Assembly (NCBI RefSeq): GCF_964340395.1
Contig: NC_135557.1
Coordinates: 11,048,546 to 11,058,545, forward strand
Direction of reading: 5' to 3'
From: Glandiceps talaboti
Lineage: Eukaryota; Hemichordata; Enteropneusta; Spengelidae
DNA: 10,000 bases
Under the pieces are notes generated by a model that saw only the letters and a program-made list of their open reading frames with translations, was not told the DNA's origin and searched no databases. A program made the translations under genes and the position numbers. Below, in pieces: positions 1-8,606 of the stretch. Position 1 is the first letter of the stretch. Each line of letters opens with the position of its first letter.

Positions 1-406
1 AATCATTATTATCCCCAACATGTGTAAACATGACAAATACCTAGAATTTGGTAAAGTCTCACTTCCTTGTTCTTTAGGTGCCGTATGGCAAACCAGATGA
101 TGGCCTATAATTTGATTTGCAACAACAAGCAAAAAACGCAATTGCTGTCGTATAAAAAACTCTTTGCTTAGCTTATGTCTAGAGAATGATAGAATGCATG
201 ATAACAGTCTTCATAATGAAAACTTTAACCAAAGATAGGTTATCGTTTGTAGAGGATTATTAAGTCACTGTTGTGATTCATTAAAATTTAAAATGGTATG
301 TGGAAACAAATTTCGTTATTAGCGCAACAACAAAGGTGTGTTACCATGTCTACTGCCAATAATATAGCAAAGTCCCATGCCGTTGCTCCTATGAAATGAG
401 ACAATT
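1..406. other. Unassigned AT-rich sequence
   Basis: No reading frame, RNA gene or repeat is recognisable here. A pyrimidine-rich stretch ending in TTTAG at 77 could pass for a splice acceptor. The frames behind it close within about 10 to 30 codons and show no family match, so no exon is called. Confidence 0.5.
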
Positions 407-560
407 GCATATATATTGATGAGTAATTCCAAATCAGAAAACAATACCTTTGTAACTCAACTGGGGAATTTGGGAAATGTTTGATTATGTAAGTTTGTTC
501 AAGACTAATTGATTAAGTCATTATTATGCAAGTTAGGTCTAAAAATAGAATTTTGGGTAA
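407..560 (-). repeat. Dispersed repeat, inverted copy D with TA seed
   Basis: Read on the minus strand, this follows the same block order as the plus-strand copies at 3599, 4018 and 4310. The order is a T/A-rich block with CTATTTTTAGACC, then a TTGCATAATAATGACTTAATCAA block, GTCTTGAACAA (495-505), and about 85 bp later a short TA tract (407-420 on the plus strand). That tract reads TCAATATATATGCAA, close to CCAATATATATGGAA in the copy at 4018. It is strongly diverged and was found by eye. It forms an imperfect tandem pair with the next copy, with a period of about 123 bp. Confidence 0.45.
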
Positions 561-564
561 AAAT

Positions 565-700
565 AATTCTGAGTTGAAATTTGTTGTGTAGGTGTCTTGG
601 GATGAGCAGATATGATTTTGTTCAAGACAAGTTGATTAGTCAGTAATATGCAAATTGGGGGTAAAATGGAATTCTTGTGAAATGGTGACTATAGTACAAT
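565..700 (-). repeat. Dispersed repeat, inverted copy C (partial)
   Basis: The plus-strand text TTGTTCAAGACAAGTTGATTAG (618 onward), AATATGCAA and TTGGGGGTAAAATGGAATTC matches two things. It is a direct repeat of 495-560. It also matches, in reverse complement, the copy at 3599, which has GATTAGACTGTTGAGAATATATGCATA followed by CTGGGGGTAAAATTGGAG. The blocks keep their order but have indels between them. The copy is partial, since the next copy starts where its TA seed would be. No coding capacity is seen. Confidence 0.45.
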
Positions 701-1408
701 GTTTTACCAACTTTCTGTGTGAAATGTTTTCTATAGTGTGTGTGAGTCATCATATGAAACCACTAACCACTTTATTGCGTTGCTAAAACAAAATTTCGTA
801 GTGGAAGAGCTGAACAGCAGAACCACTTCTACACGTTGCAAAAAAATAGTTCACTTGTTTCTTGACACTAATTCATACCTATACATTTTATCTTTACACA
901 AGGTACGCTTGGTTTTCTTTATGATTTTGTTCTTTTTGAATGCCTGAAACATTATTGTAATCTCAACAAAGCGCACTGGTATATGGCTGTTGATGTGGTC
1001 TTTGTTACCAGACATGTGCATCAATATTGTTTAATATTTGTCTGCATCCTTATCCACCCTGTTGTTATCTATGTAATGAACATCATTGGTCCTCTGTTGC
1101 TATGGGTGGAGTCTTAGTTGTTTGATGAATATATGACTTTTATTAAACATCTTTATCCACTTGCCTACCCACCAATGTTGTTATATTTACAGAATACCTC
1201 GGCATGTGTCTCTTACTAAAAGGGCGTAGTAATTGTTTCTAGGGTCAGTGCAGATTGGCACCTCTAAAAACATCAACACCGATAATTTAGCCCCATCCAT
1301 CTATTAGTTTTGGAGATACACTGTTTTGACAAAATTGTACCTTGTTCGTCCTAATGTGCATTTTATTAATGGAAAATTCATATATTCAATACCTTTTTGC
1401 ACATTACT
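701..1408. other. Unassigned sequence with one weak exon-like stretch
   Basis: From 737 to 901 one plus-strand frame stays open for 55 codons. It lies between a weak acceptor (TTTTCTATAG) and a possible donor (CACAAG then GTACGC). Its codons are unremarkable, it matches no family I recognise, and its upstream tract is weak, so it is described and not called. From 948 to 1408 I see only AT-rich sequence. CATCCTTATCCACC near 1045 is loosely echoed by CATCTTTATCCACT near 1148. Confidence 0.4.
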
Positions 1409-1454
1409 CGAAACATCCCAATGCAATGTTGGTCCAACATTTCTAGTAGTTTCG
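1409..1454. repeat. Imperfect palindrome with 17-bp near-perfect core
   Basis: The core AATGTTGGTCCAACATT (1425-1441) is palindromic except for its single central base. A second pair of arms, CGAAAC at 1409-1414 and GTTTCG at 1449-1454, flanks it, separated by unpaired bases. Both strands have open frames across this centre, which is simply the symmetry showing. It may be the middle of an old palindromic transposable element or a cruciform-prone site. The outer arms fade quickly. Confidence 0.5.
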
Positions 1455-1537
1455 GAATCTGAAATTTTTGACCGCAAATTTACATTTATAAGTCCAATCT
1501 TCATGTCAATTATAGAATCATAATAGAAATACATCAT

Positions 1538-1557
1538 AAATCAAATCAAATCAAATT
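1538..1557. repeat. Short (AATCA)n pentanucleotide tract
   Basis: About four units of AATCA/ATCAA run in a row, followed by TTGATTGTTG. The pentamer does not match the four-base TGAT tail of the LINE at 3223-3243, so it is called only as a short microsatellite. Confidence 0.6.
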
Positions 1558-2289
1558 GATTGTTGAGATCACACTCACAAATCAGCAACCTTAATGGTGG
1601 TCACATTTTCAACCTGTTTCTGTATTCTAATTGATAATATTGCCAACTGATTTACATATCCAATGCCAATTTAGAGTGGGTGAAATATAGTGTTGTTGTC
1701 TGATCTAAAAAATACTATAGTTACAACTACATTTAGTACATTTTTACAAGAATTAAACTTGCCAATACACTGTCCACATATAACATTGACCACTAATTAT
1801 AAATGATAAATTTTAGCGAATATATCTTTGAAAATTTGATGAACAACATGACCCAGTTGTACCTAGTGAAGGTTTGAGTTTTGCAACACCCAGTATAATG
1901 TTAGGGAAAAGTTAATGAATGATACAATTGATAGGTATGAATCAGCATGCCAAGAAAAAAGAATATCAACAAAATCATACATTATAAATCATTTCCCAAA
2001 TTTGTGTTAATAAAGATATTATATTTGTTTAGTGACAACAGTGTCGTAATAATTCTCTAAAAAGATAACCTATATTTGGTTTAAGTTTTGCAACACCCTA
2101 AAATTGCACCTCAAAGGTGAAGGAATGTCACAGTCTATTTAAACTGTCATTTAACTTTTTTTTATTCTAAAGTCTATTAGCATGTATTTCATCTTATAAG
2201 TCCAATGGGTCCCATCGATTAAAATAACAATGACAATCGGCTTTTAACTTAGCGTCCATACATAAAAAGATATTTCTTTAGAACTAGAT
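1558..2289. other. Unassigned AT-rich sequence with a repeated 21-bp motif
   Basis: GGTTTGAGTTTTGCAACACCC at 1871-1891 recurs with one mismatch at 2078-2098, in the same orientation and 207 bp apart. Nothing between the two copies obviously repeats. No coding region is recognisable, and this stretch could contain unrecognised older parts of the downstream LINE. Confidence 0.45.
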
Positions 2290-2300
2290 GTGGGCTTTGC

Positions 2301-3110
2301 AAGAAGGTAAGTGTCATATTGGGTTGTAACCCAAACTTGTTGATACATATGTTGCACCCACATTTACTGTATGCTAGTGAAATCTGAAGTTATGAAACAT
2401 CTCCCCAGGTTGAACAAGTTCATTACAAGTTTTGCGAATTTCGTTTAAACATTAGTGGGAAAACAACCGATTTGTCAGAAATAGGAGAGTGTGTCATCTG
2501 TGTCATGTATTTTAAAAGATGTATAAACTATTGGTTGAAAACACTACAAATGGACACTGATAGATATCCCTACAAATGCTACATTATGTTGAAAAGATTA
2601 GAAGGAGAAAGGAGAATAAAATCACTCAACTTGGCTTTTAATGTTAAATCTTTCATTGCAGCCTTGAATTTGGCCATGTATGGTTGAACCAGGGTGTAGG
2701 CTTCACCAGTCAGGTTCTGTCTGAATTCACCCAAAGGTTAAAAGACTGTGCTAGTCAGATATGGCACGAAAATATTGAATCATCTCCTAGGTTTCGGTTC
2801 TACCACACATTCAAGTTAATCTTGAACCAGAGAAATGTTTAAGCTGTGTTGATTTTTTAATTTAGAACGTAACAGCACTCAAGATTTCGTAGCTCTTCGC
2901 ATCCTTTGCAAATCAAGAGGGGAGGACATGAAAACATTCCTTTCGACAAACGATTCTGTAAATACTGTTGCACACGTGATTTGTACTGTATTGAGGACGA
3001 GTATCATTTCTTAGCAATTTGTCCGATTTAAAAAGAACTAAGAAATGAAATGTTACCAAAGTGGTTTTGTTTAAACCCTTCCTTTGATAAATTCATTTCA
3101 TTATTTAAAT
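2301..3110 (+). pseudogene. LINE reverse transcriptase C-terminal region, broken
   Basis: In frame 3, LYASEI (2367-2384) fits the Y-G-S-E-I-W block after the RT core, with the W codon now TGA (2385). YFKRCINYWLKTLQMDTDRY (2508-2567) fits the Trp-rich connector. The trace shifts to frame 2 near 2660, giving GHVWLNQGVG (2672-2701), then RLKDC and SPRFRFY. Next come GGHENIPFDKRF and a zinc-knuckle-like CX2C (Cys codons 2957 and 2966), IEDEYHF (2990-3010) and HX4C (His 3005, Cys 3020). Stops at 2840, 2858, 2870 and 3029 break the frame. No polymerase motif is left. The knuckle is presumed to bind nucleic acid in the intact protein; here nothing functional can be made. The likely end is near 3110. 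Confidence 0.85.
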
Positions 3111-3222
3111 AATTTAGCTCAAACTGATTTTTTGCAATGGAAAATAGAGGAACTTTCCTCTATGAAGTGAAACGTTTGTAACATTGCTCTTTGATCCTGT
3201 GGCACTGATGTTCTGAAATAAA

Positions 3223-3243
3223 CTGATTAATTGATTGATTGAA
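3223..3243 (+). repeat. LINE 3' tail, (TGAT)n
   Basis: Several units of TGAT/TTGA directly follow GAAATAAAC. Simple-repeat 3' tails of this kind are typical of many non-LTR retrotransposons and mark the 3' insertion boundary of copy 1. Confidence 0.75.
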
Positions 3244-3598
3244 AACATAAACTTGAAGATATTTAGCCAACAGGGTTCCCCCTTCAATTGTGATTTGGCG
3301 CAGTGGGGAGGGTGTGGTAGGAATGTTTGACTCACATGGTGAGTACTTTCTTTAAAAATAAGGCCAAATGAAATAATAATGTATTTCCTATGACCCGACC
3401 AACCCTACTTTAAACCACCGAACCTAATTAAACATTTAGGATGCAAAAGGGTGCAATGGTAAAATTTTACTTCTATTTCCGAGTACATTTACATGACTTT
3501 GCCTTTGTGATAAGAAAGACTTCTTTTCAAAATTTTGCCAAATGACGTAAAGCAGCCATACAATTTAAAACCACACACTTTATTGAAAGCCTTAGAGA
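3244..3598. other. Unassigned sequence between LINE copy 1 and repeat copy A
   Basis: No frame, RNA or repeat is recognised. A C-rich patch near 3391-3421 (CCCGACC, CCAACCC, ACCACCGAACC) stands out from the AT-rich surroundings but resembles nothing I can name. Confidence 0.5.
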
Positions 3599-3945
<347 letters not shown>

Positions 3946-4017
3946 AATAAGTATCGGGAATGAAATATACATTGAGCTTGAATGTACAATGAGCTTCAGT
4001 CAAATTTAGGATCCTGA

Positions 4018-4165
4018 CTGCAATTTACATAACCAATTAGGTCACGTCAAATTAGTTAATCTCAAGTCTGAACAATCTCTAGTAACCAATCCCATATATT
4101 CCTAATTGACCAATTAAATGAAAATCGATATCAAATTTGAGCCAATATATATGGAATGTAGGAAA
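4018..4165 (+). repeat. Dispersed repeat, copy E, diverged
   Basis: CAATTTACATAACCAATTAGGTCA, AAATTAGTTAATCTCAAGTCTGAACAA and, 76 bp on, GAGCCAATATATATGG follow the block order of copy D (minus strand at 407-560) and the spacing of copies A and B. From the TGCATA/TTACAT block to GAGCC the distance is 124 bp in A, 113 in E and 120 in B. Identity is low, so this is called from block order and spacing and needs an alignment to confirm it. Confidence 0.4.
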
Positions 4166-4309
4166 ACCTTCATTTCTGTGTGATCTGTAGGTTTTTTGTT
4201 AGATGTCAATAAAGTAGGAGTAGCTATCTTTATAGTATTTGGTTGTACAGGCGTCATTCCTTTTGAGAACCTGTTTCTAGACAATTCCCATACCCGGTAG
4301 TATGTGAAA

Positions 4310-4540
4310 TCTAGAATAATTATTGTCTTTAAAACTACAATTTTACTCTCAGTACTTTGTTATAAAGTACGCTTATATTCTCGACAGTTTAACAGATAAA
4401 TAGAAAGAGTGAAAATGTTGAGTTATGTCTCAGGACCTCCTAAGTTCTGCAACTAATATTGCATTGAAAAATATTCTTTCCAGTGAGCCTTCTCTATATA
4501 TGACCCCTGTTTCTACCCCCTCCCCTATTGTAATTTCTGC
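4310..4540 (+). repeat. Dispersed repeat, copy B with short TA seed
   Basis: This is clearly homologous to copy A: TTGTCTTTAAAACTACAATTTTAC, CAGTACTTTG, TTATATTCTCGACAGT, GAGTTATGTCTC, CCTCCTAAGTTCTGCAACTAATATT, TTCTTTCCAGTGAGCCTTCT. Where A carries 107 bp of TA, B has only CTATATATGA (4494-4502), followed by the shared C-rich block. It ends close to the first recognisable codons of LINE copy 2, so the LINE may be inserted at or near its 3' end. Confidence 0.8.
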
Positions 4541-4547
4541 TTAGTCC

Positions 4548-6358
4548 CTAAAGGTGAATATTGCAATATTTGAGAAAATTACTGGGACCATTAAAAAGTT
4601 GCAAAGTAATGTCACCAGAAACCGATGGTTTTACAAATGAAATATTTGAATGTGGTTTTGATAATTTATCTAAATATTTGTATACCTTGTTTAATGCCCT
4701 TTTTATTTTCAATTTCAAAAGAGTGGTCTAAAGACAACATATTCCATTTACACAAATAGGTTTTCCTTTTCTGATTTTAGTAACTACAGAGTTATTTCAT
4801 TTATTTCTTGAACAAGTAAAATATTCATAAAATATTACATGAACGTTTAGCGATTTGGGTTGCAAATTATAACTTGCTAACTGAAGCACAGGCAGACTTC
4901 CATAAGGTATATAGCAGAGTAGACAACATTTCTAATTTGCAATCATAGGCACAGAAATGTTTATTAAATCGCAAGGGGAGATTGTTTTGTATGTTCGTTC
5001 AAACATCAATATTTGTGGCATAGACTTATTTCGTATGGCAGAATCGTAAACATTTTATTTCCAATGTACTCTAAACTAGAGTGGTGTGTCTTATGCGACC
5101 AGGGTCTATCAATTTATTTTGAGTGTGCAGTCGTGATTAGACAGGGTTGAATACTAAGTCCGTTACTTTTTAGACCGTTTATTTATGAATTAAGTGTTTG
5201 CATGGGTAAAAACGTAAGGAAATAGTATTTTTATTACTGATGATATTCCAATTTGGGTGTGTTGATGTATTCAGCGGATGTAAATGATAGTGCTGACCTT
5301 CTGTTTGCTTTGCAACGAAAAATTGTCCATGAAAGAACGTTCAGAGGAAACAAACAGTATTTAGAAACTGGATGTTTTGATAAGATGCGAGAAAGAAGTG
5401 GTCAAAAGCAAAGGAAAAAAAAAAAAAAAAAAAAACATTATTACTGTTTATGTCTTCTAATTTTTTCACATTTATAATGGTCGCCAGAAAAACAAAACCT
5501 TCCTATAAAATCAGGAAGGCTGTAACTCTAATTCAAATTGTTATAAAAGAAGTTAGTTGGAATGTCAACAGGCATTTAAATTATTTGACATTGTGTAACA
5601 CGTGTTGTGGTTCAGAGATTTGTATACAAAAATCCAGATGCTAGTTTGTAGATTTTTAGTAGGTGCTGGAACGACCACAAACAATGGTGTCTCACTTGTG
5701 GAATGTGGAAGATTTCAACTTTCTTGCATTTATATTTAGAAATGTGTTTCCTATTGGTTAAAGATTTTAGCAATGAACCATTCACGCTATCCGAGAAACT
5801 CAAATTGTTCAAGAAGCTCGATGAAGATGATAAGGTCACATGGGCAACTAATTTAAAACACATATTGAGGAGGTATGGTTTCGGTTGTGTATGGCTCGAA
5901 CAACAAGTGGTTAATCCTGTAGGATTGTTTGTCAATTTTTCATCAAAGACTAAAATCTATCAACAAAGTAGTGGCACATTTCGGTTAATAATTCTCCGCG
6001 TTTTAGATTTTACTCAAGTGGTTTAAATTGTGCTTGAAACAAGAGGTCTACTTGCTAATTTAGACGAGTGTTAGCAACATTTCGCTATTCAAATAATTCC
6101 ATGATAGAGTGTGGAAGACATTCTAATAAATCTATCTCAACCAGAATCTGTATTTTACGTGAGCGAAGAAGTGAGATAGTTCTTGAGGACAAAACTCATT
6201 ATTTATTATGTTGTCCACCTTCCAAACTGTTCGAAAATCTTTATTACAAAATACTTTTACTGAGTACCGTAGTCAAGAAAGAGCAGTTATGTTGCTTTCC
6301 TCAAGATACCGTATTTAATATCACAATTAGCTATTTATATTATGGTTTTCACATATAG
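4548..6358 (+). pseudogene. LINE reverse transcriptase, multiply frameshifted
   Basis: The enzyme copied element RNA into DNA. Blocks in order are: FEKITGTIKKLQSN (frame 3, to 4610), SPETDGFTNEIF (frame 1, 4612-4647; family S-P-G-x-D-G), KEWSKDNIFHLHK (frame 2), SNYRVISFIS (frame 3, 4779-4808), TEAQADFHKVYSRVDNI (frame 2, from 4880), LWHRLISYGRIVNI (frame 3, from 5013), RQG-stop-ILSPLLF (stop 5148), YSAD (5268-5279) where the catalytic Y/F-A-D-D is expected, CCGSEIC (5603-5623), CRFLVGAGTTTNNG (frame 1), VTWATNLKHILRRYGFGCVW (frame 3, 5835-5894), SPRFRFY (frame 2, 5993-6013), LATFRYSNNSMIECGRH (from 6071) and LEDKTHYLLCCP (6182-6217). The first knuckle CX2C reads CILR. Stops include 4946 and 5737. 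YSAD to CCGSEIC is shorter than expected, suggesting an internal deletion around the A-run at 5415. Confidence 0.88.
5415..5435 (+). repeat. A(21) run inside LINE copy 2
   Basis: A 21-base A tract interrupts the LINE coding trace between the YSAD box and the CCGSEIC block. It could be a slippage-grown A run. It could also be the tail of a very short retro-insertion, but no such element is visible upstream of it. Confidence 0.95.
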
Positions 6359-6485
6359 AGAGAAAGCCCTACAGTCTTTGTAAATTTATATTATTTAAGC
6401 GTTAATATTGTGGTCATGTGTTTTCCAATTATCGTTTTCTTTTTCTTTCCAGAAATAACGATGGGCGATGGCCTTATTCTTGTTG

Positions 6486-6507
6486 AATAAAATACTACTA
6501 CTATACC
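6486..6507 (+). repeat. LINE 3' end: AATAAA signal and (ACT)n tail
   Basis: GTTGAATAAAATACTACTACTATAC follows GGGCGATGGCCTTATTCTT. A polyadenylation-like AATAAA followed by a trinucleotide tail marks the 3' boundary of copy 2. Confidence 0.7.
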
Positions 6508-7125
6508 TACTTATGTAATTCGATTTGTAACTTAAACTGACGTTAATGAAAGTCACATAGTCAACAATTGTCAGAACACTACCCAAATAGCCAAACATTT
6601 AGGACCATCGCACAGATGACCTTGAGCAAGTGTTGTTTCGTAGAGGGCACTTTAATTACACAATGCACATATTATGGGTGGAAATATCAGGCAGTGTGTA
6701 TAACATCAGATCGGGAGTTCAACAGGAGTTCATAGTATTCCACAGAATAAACATGCATTTTATGTTCACTAAGCAAGAAACAAAATAAATCAGCATGACG
6801 ATTTGAGTATCGTCACAAAACTCCGCCCTTCACTGACTTTTGCACTGACTTTTGCAATAGGAGTAAGTGAATAATGAATGCAGATTAGCCAGTCGTCATT
6901 CTTACATGGTACCAGTCATATCCGTATAGTTGAAAGTCAGTCAAGATAGTATCGGGGGAAAGTCATGGCATCCGTGAGTAGACGTGTAAGATTCAGTTTT
7001 ATTTATGATTCTAGAACTAGACATCATTTAAGTTTTCTATTAGGTGATAGCAAAACTATTTGGCTTCACTAGCTAAGATTGTCCTCACTATGTAACACTA
7101 GTACTGTATGACACCATGTATATAA

Positions 7126-7126
<1 letters not shown>
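6508..7126. other. Unassigned sequence with small repeats
   Basis: No gene or mobile element is recognised. Two small structures are visible. One is a 7-bp perfect stem TGACGAT/ATCGTCA with a 6-base loop (6796-6815). The other is an exact tandem pair of CACTGACTTTTG (6831-6854). The motif AGTCA recurs between 6880 and 6970 (CCAGTCAT, AAGTCAGTCAAG, AAGTCATGG) with no regular spacing. Confidence 0.45.
6831..6854. repeat. Exact 2 x 12-bp tandem repeat
   Basis: CACTGACTTTTG occurs twice head to tail. This is most simply replication slippage. It lies 15 bp after the small inverted repeat at 6796-6815. Confidence 0.9.
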
Positions 7127-7202
<76 letters not shown>

Positions 7203-7236
7203 TGAGTGAGTGAGTGAGTGAGTGAGTGAGTGAGTG
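7127..7236. repeat. Compound microsatellite (TA)5(TG)32(AGTG)9
   Basis: Five TA units (7127-7136) run into 32 uninterrupted TG units (7137-7200), then nine AGTG units (7201-7236), ending at CGTTCG. The step from TG to AGTG needs only a G-to-A type change repeated by slippage. The His-Thr and Ser-Leu-Thr-His frames on the minus strand are microsatellite translation, not genes. Alternating TG of this length can adopt Z-DNA in principle. Confidence 0.98.
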
Positions 7237-8243
7237 CGTTCGTGCCCGTGCCGCACTTCTGGCATATATGATTCTACAACTCCAAACATTTACCTTTCGC
7301 AAGAGGTATTTGCCAAAATGGTGACTCGGATAGGTAATTACGCACTATGTTAATAAGCATGCTACCTTCAAATGTAATAAGATGTGATACATGTATTGAG
7401 ATATAACTTTACCGAAAGGCATGCTGATGGAGCTAGTAATGTTGCTGTCATTTTTGCATATTTAACTTTTTTTCGGAAAGTTGGTGATATCTCAAATAAA
7501 TGCACTTTCAATAATTTGATATATACAATGATTATAACATTTCCGATAGGTATGTTGGTCCATAAAATACTAAAATAAATCATCAGCTACATTTGTTTCA
7601 TTTGTACAAAATAATTAAACTATATCTATAAATACACTTGTAAGCTTTAAATGTCAACTAACATGTACATAGATAGATGATAATAAACATAATGTTTCTT
7701 ACAAAGTGTCTGATGTAATGTATTCATTTCAGTGATTAAATTGCATAAGAATTTTCGCATTATGCTCATATGATCAATCAAAATAATCGTGAGCAAAGAA
7801 ATGGGCGTTGTATATTTACAGGTGAAAAAGTTATCGCCGTAGACAGTTAGGAGGACTAACATTGGAATTTTGAACGTATAAAGGGTCCGCAAATCCAAAT
7901 TCAGGAAGAAAAAAAAATAACACCGTTTCAACAACAATGATACCAGTTATGAATACCTTCAACATTGAATTTAGGAAACGATAAAAAGTACCATTCCTTA
8001 AAATATGTAGCAGCAAAGCAATACACATGTTCAGTATCGTATTTTTGTCTTGTAAGGACACTAGCCACTGCATTATTTGACATGGCTCGAGGAAAAAGAA
8101 TATAATTTTGGTTTATTATTCCAATAAATGTGGTGATTCTTAGCGTCCACAAACATTGTAAACATGTGACAATGGAGGAAACCACACGCAAAGACTGTTT
8201 GAAACAGTTATTGTTCTTCAATTCATAATTATATTATTTTACA
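7237..8243. other. Unassigned sequence, no recognisable gene
   Basis: Several minus-strand frames of 70 to 97 codons overlap between 7647 and 8221, but they lie in different frames and none carries a domain or motif I recognise. A minor inverted repeat CATTGT/ACAATG lies around 8153-8173. No LINE blocks were found. Confidence 0.5.
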
Positions 8244-8350
8244 TTAAAATAAAGTTTTACTGTTTATAATAGGATAAATTGTATTTTAAAACATTTTTAA
8301 ATAAAGTGTGACTGTTTAAAATGGAAATGTTTCATTTCAAAATAAGTTGT
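8244..8350. repeat. AT-rich imperfect tandem repeat carrying AATAAAG
   Basis: TTAAAATAAAGTTTTACTGTTTATAAT (AATAAAG at 8248-8254) is followed 52 bp later by TTTAAATAAAGTGTGACTGTTTAAAAT (AATAAAG at 8300-8306). A weaker third echo, CAATAAAG, lies near 8358. Each unit carries a polyadenylation-like hexamer, but no transcript end is implied without an upstream gene on the plus strand. Confidence 0.5.
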
Positions 8351-8606
8351 TTTTTATCAATAAAGACGATGTACTAGACAAGGAATACCCAACTCAGAAA
8401 ACAATTAACAACATGTGATCTTTTAAAGTATAGTGTGTATGATAAAAAAATACTTAATTAATGTCCTTTCAAAAATCAGGTTCTAGGGTTGAAATGACGA
8501 TTATTTCCTTATTCTGTTGTTATATTGAGACTGCTACTTTTGTACTGCAAATATCACATTTTCTTTAACCATATGTAGATTCTGAACATTGCAATTTTTT
8601 TTACAG
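8351..8606 (+). other. Probable intron sequence upstream of candidate exon
   Basis: This is AT-rich with nothing recognisable. It ends in a strong acceptor context, GCAATTTTTTTTACAG, immediately before the candidate exon at 8607. Confidence 0.4.

Larger units (their letters stand above)
2290..3243 (+). mobile_element. LINE retrotransposon copy 1, 5'-truncated, decayed
   Basis: This is a dead non-LTR retrotransposon retaining only the part after the polymerase core, plus its 3' end. The protein trace, described in the pseudogene entry, runs from about 2301 to 3110. It is followed by a short untranslated region with AATAAA-like sequence (GAAATAAAC) and a TGATTAATTGATTGATTGA tail ending near 3243. 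Heavy 5' truncation is normal for LINEs, which insert by target-primed reverse transcription starting at the 3' end. Orientation is plus, as in copy 2, but the tail differs, so the two are separate subfamilies and not a local duplication. The 5' boundary is approximate, and no target-site duplication could be assigned. Confidence 0.85.
4545..6507 (+). mobile_element. LINE retrotransposon copy 2, RT to 3' tail, decayed
   Basis: This relic of about 2 kb covers the reverse transcriptase, thumb/connector, zinc-knuckle region and 3' end of a non-LTR retrotransposon. It starts inside the ORF just before the first RT block. No endonuclease domain is seen upstream, so it is 5'-truncated. It ends at TTGAATAAAATACTACTACTATAC, with AATAAA at 6486-6491 and an (ACT)n tail. 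About nine frame changes, several stops and an altered catalytic box show it has been inactive for long. The carboxy half is homologous to copy 1 (shared SPRFRFY, W-rich connector, ECGRH/GGHEN, ED...H blocks), but the tail and many residues differ. Confidence 0.88.

Noticed and set aside
64-174. Possible terminal exon after CCTTGTTCTTTAG
   Set aside because: The tract is modest, the open frames are 10 to 30 codons, nothing matches a known family, and the 5' part would lie outside the window.
1040-1200. Loose direct repeat (CATCCTTATCCACC / CATCTTTATCCACT ... TGTTGTTAT)
   Set aside because: The shared blocks are short and their spacing differs between the two. This is not distinguishable from chance by eye.
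2319-2334. 16-bp palindrome TTGGGTTGTAACCCAA
   Set aside because: It lies within the LINE coding trace and is short enough to be incidental. It does not resemble a terminator because the context is eukaryotic.
3114-3335. 73-codon minus-strand frame
   Set aside because: It is antisense to the LINE copy 1 3' end and adjoining sequence, and the sense strand explains most of it.
7069-7302. His-Thr/Ser-Leu-Thr-His frames on the minus strand
   Set aside because: Translation of the (TG)n(AGTG)n microsatellite.
7647-8221. Cluster of overlapping minus-strand frames of 80 to 97 codons
   Set aside because: They lie in different frames, have no recognisable domain and carry long low-complexity F/L runs. 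Chance openness in AT-rich DNA is the simpler view.
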